Shown here: positions 31,154 to 39,348 of the stretch, piece by piece | Position numbering within the stretch: the stretch's first letter is position 1 | Layout of the letters: each line of letters begins with the position of its first letter | NCBI GenBank assembly: GCA_001306305.2 | Contig: CP155577.1 | Location: 434,001-498,000, forward strand | DNA length: 64,000 nt | Direction: 5' to 3' | Source: Citromicrobium bathyomarinum | Lineage (GTDB): Bacteria; Pseudomonadota; Alphaproteobacteria; Sphingomonadales; Sphingomonadaceae | Notes under the pieces: model-generated | What the model was told of the DNA's origin: nothing | Databases searched by the model: none | What the model saw: the letters and a program-made list of their open reading frames with translations, nothing else | Program-made: the position numbers and the translations under genes

Positions 31154-33592
31154 CTAATCGGCGGGCCGCATCGCCTCGCCCGCAAGGCTTTCGGCCTCAA
31201 GCAGCAGTTCGTCGTCGACCGAGCCCTGCGGCAGGCTCTCGCGCCCGATCATCACCATCACCGGGACCGCAAGCGGGCTCACGCGGTCCAGCTTCACATG
31301 CACCAGATCGCCCTGCGCGCGGTCGAGCAGGTCGCCCAACCGCCCGACATCGGTCAACCGTGTGCGTGCGTCGGCCCAGGCGGCCTCGAGCAGCACATGC
31401 TCGGGCTCGTACTTGCGCAGCACGTCGTAGATCAGGTCGGTCGAGAAGGTGACCTGCTTGCCTGTCTTGCGCTTGCCCGGATGCTGCCGCTCGACCAGTC
31501 CGCCGATCACCGCCACCTCGCGGAAGGAGCGGCGCAGCAAATGCGAGTCCTGCACCCAGTCGACGAATTCGTGCGCCAGAATATCTGGCGATAGCAGCGG
31601 CGCTGGATCCTCTACGGGCTTGAGCCCCCACACCGCCAGCGAATAGTCGTTTGCAACGAAGCCGCCGGGCATCAGCCCGCGATCCTCCATCCGCTTGGTA
31701 ATCAGCATCCCCAGAGACTGGTTCGCGTTCCACCCGGTGAAGGTGTAGTAGACCGTGTATTCGCGGCCACCGCGCGGGAAGCTTTCGACCAGCAGATTGT
31801 CCGGCCCCGGCAGCTCGCTGCGCCAGTCCTGCATCTCCAGCCACTCGCGCACATCGTCGGGAAAGCGCGCCCAGCTCGTCCGGTCGACCAGCATCGCCCT
31901 CACCCGGTCGGCCAGATGTGTGGTCAGCGGCATGCGCGCGCCGCCATAGCTCGGGATCATCGCCGACTTGCTCGACGCACGCACGATGATCTCCATGTCG
32001 CGCAGCTGCTCGACCTCCAGCGAAGTGCCGGCGAAGGCGAAGGTATCCCCCGGTGATAGCTGTGCGGCGAAATTCTCCTCCACCCGGCCCAGCGAACGGC
32101 CATTCCTGAAGCGCACCTCCAGCATCTGCGCATCCATGATGATGCCCGCATTCAGCCGATGGCGCGCGGCATGCTGCGGGTGGGTCAGCCGCCACTGGCC
32201 CGACCGGTCGCGCACGATCCGCTGGAACCGGTCATAGGCCTTGAGCGCGTACCCGCCGGTGGCGACGAAGTTCAGCACCCGCGCGAACACCTCCTCGTCG
32301 ATCCAGGCATAGGGCAGGCAGCTGCGCACCTGTGCGAGCAGCTCAGCCTCCTCGAAAGGCGCCGCGCAAACGCAGGCCATCACGTGCTGGGCGAGCACAT
32401 CGAGCCCGCCGGGCCGGAAATCCTCGCCATCGCGCTGCCCTTCGTCGACCGCATCCTTGGCCGCCTGCGCTTCGAGAAATTCGAACCGGTTGCCCGGGAC
32501 CAGCAGCGCACGACTGGGCTGGTCGAGCCGGTGATTTGCGCGCCCCACGCGCTGCAACAGACGGCTGGAGCCCTTTGGCGCGCCCATCTGGACCACGCAG
32601 TCGATATCGCCCCAGTCCACCCCCAGATCGAGGCTGGCGGTGGCGACCAGCGCGCGCAGCTCGCCCGCCGCCATCGCCCCCTCCACCTTCTCGCGCGCCT
32701 CGCGGCTGAGCGAGCCGTGGTGAATGCCGATCGGCAGCTTGTCCTCGTTCACATCCCACAGGTGCTGGAAGATATATTCGGCGAGGAAACGCGTGTTGGT
32801 GAAGACCAGCGTGGTGCGGTTCTGCCGCAGCACCTCGTAGAGCTGCGGGATTGCCCAGGTCGCCGCATGGCCGCCCCATGGCACGCGGTTCTCGTCGGGC
32901 AGCAGGATTTCAACCTCGGGCGGAACGCCCGCCTCACCCTGCACCACGGCGACCCGGTCGATTTCGCCATGGGGAGCCAGCCAGGCTCGAAAGCCCTCTT
33001 CGTTGGCGACCGTGGCGGAGAGCGCAGCGCGCTGCATCTGCGGCGCGATGGCCTGCAACCGTTCAAGACACAGCGCCAGCAGATCGCCGCGCTTGCCGGT
33101 GGCGAAGGCGTGGATCTCGTCGATGACGATCCGCTGGCATCCGGCGAAGATGTCGAAGCTCTCGGGGTAGGAGAGCAGCAGGGAGAGGCTCTCCGGCGTG
33201 GTGAGCAGCACATTGGGCGGCTTGTCGCGCTGGCGGCGCTTGCGATCGGACGAGGTATCGCCGCTGCGCGTCTCGACGCTGATCGGCAGGCCCATCTGCT
33301 CCACCGGAGCGATCAGGTTGCGCTGCACATCCTGCGCCAGCGCCTTGAGCGGCGAGACATAGATCGTGTGCAATCCCTCCGGCGGCTTCGCATCGCCCAG
33401 CCGCGAGGGGATGAATGCGGCAAGCGTCGGCAGGAAGCCCGCCAGCGTCTTGCCCGCGCCCGTATCGGCCACCAGCAGCGCGTGATCGCCCCGATCGCTC
33501 GCCTCCAGCATCGCGCGCTGGTGATCACGGATGCGCCAGCCGCGCCCCGCAAACCAGGCTTCGATTTCAGGGGGAACGTCAGTGCCCGTCAT
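31154..33592 (-). CDS. Ligase-associated DEXH-box helicase (Lhr-type)
   Basis: This is an 812-residue superfamily 2 helicase starting at ATG 33592 (MTGTDVPPEIEAWFAGRG). Motifs in order are the Q-motif/WxxRxHQ region, Walker A in VADTGAGKTLAGFLP, TIYVSPLKALAQDVQRN, motif II DEIH in RIVIDEIHAFATGKRG, ALSATVANEE for motif III, and motif VI in LLQRVGRANHRLDQP. The C-terminal half is the Lhr-type DUF4145-less domain with NAGIIMDAQMLEVRFRNG. Relatives are encoded beside an ATP-dependent DNA ligase, a metallophosphatase and an exonuclease and act in DNA repair. None of these partners is adjacent here; the next genes are an exbD and a DUF2059 protein. Confidence 0.92.
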   Translation of the reverse strand: MTGTDVPPEIEAWFAGRGWRIRDHQRAMLEASDRGDHALLVADTGAGKTLAGFLPTLAAFIPSRLGDAKPPEGLHTIYVSPLKALAQDVQRNLIAPVEQMGLPISVETRSGDTSSDRKRRQRDKPPNVLLTTPESLSLLLSYPESFDIFAGCQRIVIDEIHAFATGKRGDLLALCLERLQAIAPQMQRAALSATVANEEGFRAWLAPHGEIDRVAVVQGEAGVPPEVEILLPDENRVPWGGHAATWAIPQLYEVLRQNRTTLVFTNTRFLAEYIFQHLWDVNEDKLPIGIHHGSLSREAREKVEGAMAAGELRALVATASLDLGVDWGDIDCVVQMGAPKGSSRLLQRVGRANHRLDQPSRALLVPGNRFEFLEAQAAKDAVDEGQRDGEDFRPGGLDVLAQHVMACVCAAPFEEAELLAQVRSCLPYAWIDEEVFARVLNFVATGGYALKAYDRFQRIVRDRSGQWRLTHPQHAARHRLNAGIIMDAQMLEVRFRNGRSLGRVEENFAAQLSPGDTFAFAGTSLEVEQLRDMEIIVRASSKSAMIPSYGGARMPLTTHLADRVRAMLVDRTSWARFPDDVREWLEMQDWRSELPGPDNLLVESFPRGGREYTVYYTFTGWNANQSLGMLITKRMEDRGLMPGGFVANDYSLAVWGLKPVEDPAPLLSPDILAHEFVDWVQDSHLLRRSFREVAVIGGLVERQHPGKRKTGKQVTFSTDLIYDVLRKYEPEHVLLEAAWADARTRLTDVGRLGDLLDRAQGDLVHVKLDRVSPLAVPVMVMIGRESLPQGSVDDELLLEAESLAGEAMRPAD

Positions 33593-33633
33593 GCCGCAAC
33601 AATGCACGCGCAGCGGGAAAGAGCCGAGCTTCG

Positions 33634-34626
33634 TTACGCTCCGACTTCCTCCATCGCTTCCTCGAAGGCATCGGACGTCTCTTCGGTTTCGACATCGGGA
33701 ATGGCCTGATCGTCATCACTCCACGCGTCATCTGCCGGTGCCCCGCCTTCGGCGGCTGCTTCCTCGGCCTCAGCCATGCGCGCACGGAGCGTCGGCTGGT
33801 CGACGCCGAGCAGCTCGGCCGCGCGGCGCTGTTCCGAAGGGGTGAGGTCGTCATACCGGCGCGGCGCGGGCAAATCGCCTGCAGCATCGCCTTTACCGCC
33901 GAAGAACGCGGGCATTTCCTGCATCAGCGCGGGCATCGCCTGCCCGACGCTGGCCATGATCTGTGGGTCGGTAAACATGATCAGGCTCTCGCCCGCATAC
34001 TTCGCGCCAGCGGGAGTGGCGAAAAACGCATTGATCGCTTCCAGCTCGTCGGTGGAGAACCGCGTTGCCAGTGCCCGCGACAGACCTTCGCGCAGCCCCG
34101 GTTCCAGACTGCCGAAAACCCGCTCCATCATATCCGTCATCGCGGCCATCTCGGCCTCCATGCGTTCCTGATAAACGGGGTCGAAAATCGTGGTGAGCTC
34201 GCGCCGTTGCTCTTCAGTCAGCGCGTCGACCTCTTCGCCGTAGAGCCCCGTATAGTCGGCAAGATCAAGGCTGCTCATCGCATCGCCCTGCTCCAGAATC
34301 ATGCCGAAGAGACCGCCAACGGTGCCGTCCATCATTTCGCGCATCATGCGCCCGTAAATGCCTTCCGGCACGAGCGCATTCGCAGCCGCGCCCGCTTCAG
34401 GCAGTCTGGCCTCCTGCTCCGCGGTCAAAGGCTCCGCACTGAAGATCGCGCCCATCAACTCGGCCAGGGCGACACCGGCGCTCTGGCCGGCCTCGTCCGG
34501 ATCGGCTTGCTGAAGTTCGGCCTGGGTGTCTTCAGTCGCCTCTTCTGTCGCGCTCTCGTCCTGCGCCATCGCGGGCTGAGCCAAGGCTAGCGCGCCCATT
34601 GCGGCGACCAATGCGATATTCTTCAT
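33634..34626 (-). CDS. DUF2059 domain-containing exported protein
   Basis: This 330-residue protein has a signal peptide (MKNIALVAAMGALALAQPAMA) and an acidic mature chain with Glu/Asp/Ala-rich repeats at both ends. The central region ERVFGSLEPGLREGLSR and FSTDELEAINAFFATPAGAKY is the DUF2059 signature, found in small periplasmic proteins of unknown function, sometimes in tandem copies. It lies 50 bases after the phosphomannomutase gene on the same strand. The abundance of acidic residues suggests a periplasmic, solvent-exposed protein. Confidence 0.82.
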   Translation of the reverse strand: MKNIALVAAMGALALAQPAMAQDESATEEATEDTQAELQQADPDEAGQSAGVALAELMGAIFSAEPLTAEQEARLPEAGAAANALVPEGIYGRMMREMMDGTVGGLFGMILEQGDAMSSLDLADYTGLYGEEVDALTEEQRRELTTIFDPVYQERMEAEMAAMTDMMERVFGSLEPGLREGLSRALATRFSTDELEAINAFFATPAGAKYAGESLIMFTDPQIMASVGQAMPALMQEMPAFFGGKGDAAGDLPAPRRYDDLTPSEQRRAAELLGVDQPTLRARMAEAEEAAAEGGAPADDAWSDDDQAIPDVETEETSDAFEEAMEEVGA

Positions 34627-34675
34627 CGTGCTTCCTCACAGACTCCGGGAAACTTTCGCAAACCCTGCGTCCCGA

Positions 34676-36079
34676 TCAATGCTCCGCCTGCGGCCCGCGT
34701 TCGAGGCCCGACAGCGCCAGTTGCTCGTCGATCTGCTGCATCAGTCGCGCAAGGCCCGCCTCGCTGTCGCTTTCGGCGCGCGCGACCAGCACGTCCTGCG
34801 TGTTCGAGGCACGCAGCAGCCACCAGCCGTCATCGGTGGTGACGCGGACACCGTCGGTCGCATTGACCTGAGCGGGTGAGTCGGCCAGCCGGTCGCGTAC
34901 CTCCTCGACCGCAGCAAACTTGCGGGACTCATCGACCTGGAAACGCATTTCCGGCGTGTTGACCATGTCGGGCATCGCCCCGCGCAATTCGGTGACGGAA
35001 TGTCCCAGCCGAGCCGATGCCGCGATCAGCCGGACCCCGGCGTAAAGCGCATCGTCGTAGCCGTAGTAGGTATCGGCGAAGAACACGTGCCCGCTCATCT
35101 CTCCAGCCAGCGGCGCGCCAGTTTCCTTCATTTTGGACTTAATCAGCGAATGCCCGGTCTTCCACATCACCGGCTTGCCACCATGCGCCTCGACATGGTC
35201 GAACAGCGCGCGGCTGGCCTTCACATCGGCGATAATCGTGGCCCCGGCCCGCCTTTGCAGCAGATCCTGCGCGTAGATCATCAGCAGCTGGTCGCCCCAG
35301 ATCACGCGGCCCTCGCCGTCGATCGCCCCGATCCGGTCGCCGTCCCCGTCGAAGGCAATTCCGAAGTCGAGCTGCTTGTCCGCGACCAGCGCGCGAAGGT
35401 CCGCCAGATTCGCCTCGACCGTCGGATCGGGATGATGATTGGGGAAGGTGCCATCGACCTCTGCGTAAAGCACATGATGCTCACCCGGCAGCCGCGCGAC
35501 GAGCTTTTCGAGCGCGGGCCCGGCCGAGCCATTGCCTGCGTCCCAGCCGATCCTGATATCCGCGAGCGAGGCGGGGTCGATCCCGTCCAGCCCCTCCAGC
35601 AACCGCTCGACATAGGCGTCGATCAGCGGGCGATCGATGACCGAGCCAGTGCCATCCTCCCACTCACCAGCGGCGGCCACTTCGCCGAGCTGCTGGATGT
35701 CCGCCCCGAAAAACGGGCGGCCCTGAAACACCATCTTGAAGCCGTTGTAATTGGGGGGATTATGGCTGCCGGTTATCTGGATGCCGCCATCCACATCATC
35801 GGCTGAAGCCTCTGCATAATAGAGCATCGGCGTGGGGCCGAGGCCGACCCGCACGACATCGCACCCGCTCGCGGTCAGTCCCTCGACCAGCGCATGTTCC
35901 AGCATTGGCGAGCTTTGCCGCCCGTCATAGCCGACCGCCACGCGCGATCCGCCGCTGCGCCTGAGCATCGAGCCGAAGCTGCGCCCGATCGCGCGGGCAT
36001 CATCCGCCTCCAGCGTTTCGCCGATCACGCCGCGAATATCATATTCGCGCAGGATGGTCGGGTCGAAGGTGTGGCTCAT
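34676..36079 (-). CDS. pgmG: Phosphomannomutase/phosphoglucomutase (PgmG type)
   Basis: This 467-residue alpha-D-phosphohexomutase interconverts glucose- or mannose-1- and 6-phosphate for exopolysaccharide and lipopolysaccharide sugar nucleotides. The serine loop is QITGSHNPPNYNGFK, the metal-binding loop is FDGDGDRIGAIDGEG, and the sugar-binding loop is GEMSGHVFFADTYYGYDD. It starts MSHTFDPTILREYDIRG, as in PgmG/ManB enzymes of sphingomonads. The start overlaps the stop of the upstream J-domain gene by ATGA. Confidence 0.96.
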   Translation of the reverse strand: MSHTFDPTILREYDIRGVIGETLEADDARAIGRSFGSMLRRSGGSRVAVGYDGRQSSPMLEHALVEGLTASGCDVVRVGLGPTPMLYYAEASADDVDGGIQITGSHNPPNYNGFKMVFQGRPFFGADIQQLGEVAAAGEWEDGTGSVIDRPLIDAYVERLLEGLDGIDPASLADIRIGWDAGNGSAGPALEKLVARLPGEHHVLYAEVDGTFPNHHPDPTVEANLADLRALVADKQLDFGIAFDGDGDRIGAIDGEGRVIWGDQLLMIYAQDLLQRRAGATIIADVKASRALFDHVEAHGGKPVMWKTGHSLIKSKMKETGAPLAGEMSGHVFFADTYYGYDDALYAGVRLIAASARLGHSVTELRGAMPDMVNTPEMRFQVDESRKFAAVEEVRDRLADSPAQVNATDGVRVTTDDGWWLLRASNTQDVLVARAESDSEAGLARLMQQIDEQLALSGLERGPQAEH

Positions 36080-36372
36080 TTCGCTCTCTCCCTTGGGGGA
36101 AGTTGGTCGATCAGTATGTCGCGCGCGGCGTTTGCCTCATGCACCTGGGCCGCGCTGCCACCCCGGTCCGGGTGGACCTGGCGTACCAGCCGCTTGTGCG
36201 CCTCGATGATCTGCGCGTGGCTGGCATCCGCAGACACATCCAGCAGCTTGCGCGCACGAAACACCGCCTGCGAACGGGTCGGGGCCGGCTTGAGGAAATC
36301 CCACGGCCATCGCCCGAACGCCCAGCGGCAAACGACGCTGAGCAGTGCGGCGATGATCAGGAACCGTATCAT
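36076..36372 (-). CDS. Membrane-anchored J-domain protein
   Basis: This 98-residue protein has one N-terminal membrane helix (MIRFLIIAALLSVVCRWAF) and a C-terminal J-domain (ARKLLDVSADASHAQIIEAH, HPD in RQVHPDRGG, then AAQVHEANAARDIL). The HPD tripeptide that stimulates Hsp70 is present at about residues 68-70. It is much shorter than DnaJ and lacks the zinc and client-binding domains, so it is probably a specialised co-chaperone. It overlaps mipZ upstream and pgmG downstream, both by four bases. A role in placing or assembling a division or envelope protein is inference from context. Confidence 0.88.
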   Translation of the reverse strand: MIRFLIIAALLSVVCRWAFGRWPWDFLKPAPTRSQAVFRARKLLDVSADASHAQIIEAHKRLVRQVHPDRGGSAAQVHEANAARDILIDQLPPRERAK

Positions 36373-37181
36373 GCAGCTTCCAACGCCCGATCGGCCCCTT
36401 CTGGCACCGGCAGATTAAGATTCTGCACCAGTTGCCGCAGTTCCTGCCGCGCAACCAGGTGGCTGGTCCCCAGATCGCCCAGATGCCCCTTGTCGAGCAG
36501 GGTCAGGCCGGAGGGGAACAGCTCGCGATAGATCACGCGTTCGGACAGGCCGGAGGAGACGCGAAAGCCGACCCGCTTGCTCAGCTCGGTCAGCGCGCGT
36601 TCGATGCGCACCATGTTGCGCGCCTCGGTGTGGCCGGTGCGGTTTCGCACCACCACCCAGTCCATCTGCGGGCGGTTCTGCTCGATCGTGGTTTTGCTGC
36701 GCGCCAGCCGCGCCTCCCAGATCGCCTCGGCATAGAAACTCAGGCGGCGGACCTTGAAACTTTCAGCATCGACCTGGCCGATCAGGTCGAAATCGACGAA
36801 ACTGTCGTTGAGCGGAGTGACCAGCGTATCGGCTTCCTTGGCCGCATGCTGCGCCAGCGGATCGTCGCGACCGGGCGTGTCGAACAGCAGGAAATCGGCG
36901 TCGGCAGCCAGTTCCTTCGCCTTTTCCTCCAGCGCCTCGGCACTTCCGCCCGCAAACACCTCGCACCGTGCGGTCGGCAGCGCGATGCCGCGACGGCGTG
37001 CAGTTTCGTCGCGGTTTTCGAAATAGCGGTCCATCGTGCGCTGACGGTGGTCGAGATCGATCGCGGCCACCCGCGCACCCTGATAGGCCAGCGCGACCGC
37101 CACGTGGACTGCGGTGGTCGATTTGCCGGTCCCGCCCTTTTCGTTGGCGAAGACGATGCGATGGGGGCGATGGCCAGTCAC
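36369..37181 (-). CDS. mipZ: Division-plane positioning ATPase MipZ
   Basis: This 270-residue ParA/MinD-superfamily ATPase has the deviant Walker A FANEKGGTGKSTTAVHVAV, IDLDHRQRTMDRYFENR, and Walker B FLLFDTPGRDDPL. MipZ in alphaproteobacteria forms gradients that keep FtsZ from assembling near the poles. The YFENR and RNRTGHTEARNM segments are those of MipZ rather than chromosome ParA. The start is a GTG at 37181. It is divergent from panC, and is first in the tightly coupled mipZ-dnaJ-pgmG unit. Confidence 0.95.
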   Translation of the reverse strand: MTGHRPHRIVFANEKGGTGKSTTAVHVAVALAYQGARVAAIDLDHRQRTMDRYFENRDETARRRGIALPTARCEVFAGGSAEALEEKAKELAADADFLLFDTPGRDDPLAQHAAKEADTLVTPLNDSFVDFDLIGQVDAESFKVRRLSFYAEAIWEARLARSKTTIEQNRPQMDWVVVRNRTGHTEARNMVRIERALTELSKRVGFRVSSGLSERVIYRELFPSGLTLLDKGHLGDLGTSHLVARQELRQLVQNLNLPVPEGADRALEAA

Positions 37182-37265
37182 GTGCGCGGCGATCCTTTGC
37201 TGATTGCGGAACAGGGCCAGCCAAGGCTAGGCCGTCGCCAATCATCTATCGGAGGGGTCTGACCC

Positions 37266-38129
37266 ATGCAATCGCTTCACCGGCTGGATCACCTGCGCAG
37301 TGCCATCGCGGCCTGGCGCGAGAAGGGCGAGCGCATTGCCTTCGTGCCGACCATGGGCGCGCTGCACGAAGGGCACCTGACTCTGGTGCGCGCGGCCCGC
37401 GAAAAGGCGGACCGGGTTGTGGTGTCGATCTTCGTCAATCCGACCCAGTTCGGCCCGAACGAGGATCTGGATGCCTATCCACGCACGCTGGAGGCGGATT
37501 CGCGGCTGCTGGAGGGCGAAGGGGTGGACGCGCTGTGGGCACCCAATGCGGAAGAGATGTACCCCGATGGTTTCGCGACCAGCATCTCGGTCGAGGGCGT
37601 CAGCGCGGATTTCTGCGGAGCGAGCCGCCCGGGCCACTTCGCCGGGGTCGCCACGGTGGTGTGCAAGCTGTTCAATCAGGTGCGGCCGGATGTGGCGCTG
37701 TTCGGGGAGAAGGACTGGCAGCAGCTCGCGGTCATCCGTCGCATGGCGCGCGACCTAGACCTTTCCTTCCCCCACGCCAACGCGATCCTTGGCGTGCCGA
37801 CCGTGCGCGAGGCGGACGGGCTCGCGCTGTCGAGCCGCAACCGGTATCTCGACGAGACCGCGCGCGCGCAGGCCGCGGTGCTGCCCGCAGCGATGCGGCA
37901 GGCGATCGCCCGGATCGAAGCGGGCGCGCCCGTGGGCGCCGCTTTGCGCGATCTGGAGCACAAGCTGATCGAAGGCGGATTTTCGAAGGTCGATTACGCC
38001 GCGCTCGCCGATGCGGCCTCGCTCGAAAGGATCGATACGCTGAGCAACCGCCCCGCCCGCCTGCTGGTCGCCGCGCATATCCTCGGCACGCGCCTGATCG
38101 ACAATATGGCGGTGGATTCGGCCGGATAG
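37266..38129 (+). CDS. panC: Pantothenate synthetase
   Basis: This 287-residue enzyme condenses pantoate and beta-alanine for coenzyme A. The nucleotidyl-transferase motifs are FVPTMGALHEGHLTLVRAA with the HxGH signature, FVNPTQFGPNEDLDAYPRT, and the C-terminal KMSKS-like LALSSRNRYLDE. Length and N-terminus are typical. It is alone, divergent from mipZ, with panB not adjacent. Confidence 0.97.
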   Translation: MQSLHRLDHLRSAIAAWREKGERIAFVPTMGALHEGHLTLVRAAREKADRVVVSIFVNPTQFGPNEDLDAYPRTLEADSRLLEGEGVDALWAPNAEEMYPDGFATSISVEGVSADFCGASRPGHFAGVATVVCKLFNQVRPDVALFGEKDWQQLAVIRRMARDLDLSFPHANAILGVPTVREADGLALSSRNRYLDETARAQAAVLPAAMRQAIARIEAGAPVGAALRDLEHKLIEGGFSKVDYAALADAASLERIDTLSNRPARLLVAAHILGTRLIDNMAVDSAG

Positions 38130-38239
38130 GCACGGCCCGATCCGTTGCGCAGCGACGGCAAGGGCGACCGCCCGCCCGCAGCCGCCCCGGAGCCCGCTAG
38201 GGCGAACGGAATAGCGGCGAGGATCAGGGAAAAGGACTT

Positions 38240-38262
38240 CCAGATTTTCAGCGAAAATCTGG
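38240..38262 (-). terminator. Hairpin at the 3' end of tRNA-Gly
   Basis: CCAGATTTTC (38240-38249), loop AGC, GAAAATCTGG (38253-38262) is a perfect 10-bp inverted repeat. On minus, it starts at the CCA of the tRNA and a TCCTTTT stretch follows shortly, so it probably acts as terminator and processing site. Confidence 0.55.
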
Positions 38263-38333
38263 AGCGGGTAAGGGGAATCGAACCCCTCTAGCCAGCTTGG
38301 AAGGCTGGAGCATTACCACTATGCTATACCCGC
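38260..38333 (-). tRNA. tRNA-Gly (anticodon TCC)
   Basis: The minus strand from 38333 folds as a tRNA: acceptor GCGGGTA/TACCCGC, D-arm AGCATAGTGGTAATGCT, anticodon loop CTTCCAA with TCC, and T-arm AGGGG-TTCGATT-CCCCT. The discriminator is T and CCA is encoded at 38262-38260. It is 74 nt including CCA, consistent with a glycine tRNA. Confidence 0.97.
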
Positions 38334-38445
38334 CCGCTTCAGGATCATGCCTTTGCCATCGGCGATGGCGGGGCGTCAATCGCTTCTGGCGCTTCAAGCC
38401 ATTCTATCTTGGCGCTGCGGGGATCACCGGCCATGTGAGGCCGCG

Positions 38446-39348
38446 ATGTCTGCACTTACCCATCTCCAGCGCCTCGAGGCGGAGGCGATCCATATCATGC
38501 GCGAGGTCGTGGCGGAAACGCGAGCGCCCGTGATGCTCTACTCCGCAGGGAAAGACAGCGCGGTGATGCTCCATCTCGCGCGCAAGGCGTTCCACCCCTC
38601 CGCCCCGCCCTTCCCGCTGCTGCATGTCGATACGACGTGGAAGTTCGGCGAGATGTACGCGGTGCGCGACAAGTCCGCCGCAGACGCCGGGATGGAACTG
38701 CTGGTGTGGCAGAACGCCGAGGCGAAGGAGCGCGGGATCAACCCGTTCGACCATGGCGCGCTGCATACCGACATGTGGAAGACGCAAGGGCTCAAGCAGG
38801 CACTCGACCACTATGGCTTCGATGCCGCTTTCGGCGGCGCGCGGCGCGACGAGGAGAAGAGCCGCGCCAAGGAGCGCGTGCTGTCCTTCCGCACCGCGAC
38901 CCACGCGTGGGACCCGAAGAACCAGCGGCCCGAATTGTGGAACCTGTATAATACCCGCAAGGCTCCGGGCGAGAGCATCCGCGCCTTCCCTCTGTCCAAC
39001 TGGACCGAACTCGACATCTGGCAATACATCATGGCCGAGGGGATCGAGATCGCCTCGCTCTATTTCGCGGCTCCGCGACCCGTGGTGGAGCGCGATGGCA
39101 TGCTGCTGATGGTCGAGGACGAACGCTTTCCGCTCGCGGACGGCGAGCAGCCAGAGATGCGCTCGGTCCGGTTCCGCACGCTCGGCTGCTATCCGCTGAC
39201 GGGTGCCGTGGAGAGCGAAGCGGCGACCGTGCGCGACGTCGTGCAGGAAATGCTGCTGACCACCAGCAGCGAACGGCAGGGCCGCGCGATCGACAAGGAC
39301 GAAGGCGGTGCCGGGATGGAGAAGAAGAAGGCGGAGGGGTACTTCTGA
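38446..39348 (+). CDS. cysD: Sulfate adenylyltransferase subunit CysD
   Basis: This 300-residue PP-loop ATPase makes adenosine phosphosulfate from sulfate and ATP together with CysN. The start is ATG 38446 ([18 protein letters not shown]); the frame is open upstream but that piece has no family similarity. The PP-loop is [16 protein letters not shown]. It ends [10 protein letters not shown], as usual. Its stop shares a base with the start of cysNC (TGATG), so the operon is tightly coupled. Confidence 0.97.
   Translation: MSALTHLQRLEAEAIHIMREVVAETRAPVMLYSAGKDSAVMLHLARKAFHPSAPPFPLLHVDTTWKFGEMYAVRDKSAADAGMELLVWQNAEAKERGINPFDHGALHTDMWKTQGLKQALDHYGFDAAFGGARRDEEKSRAKERVLSFRTATHAWDPKNQRPELWNLYNTRKAPGESIRAFPLSNWTELDIWQYIMAEGIEIASLYFAAPRPVVERDGMLLMVEDERFPLADGEQPEMRSVRFRTLGCYPLTGAVESEAATVRDVVQEMLLTTSSERQGRAIDKDEGGAGMEKKKAEGYF

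Noticed and set aside
38260-38333. tRNA-Gly as a possible integration site
   Set aside because: No integrase gene and no partial tRNA copy nearby; the flanks carry ordinary metabolic genes.
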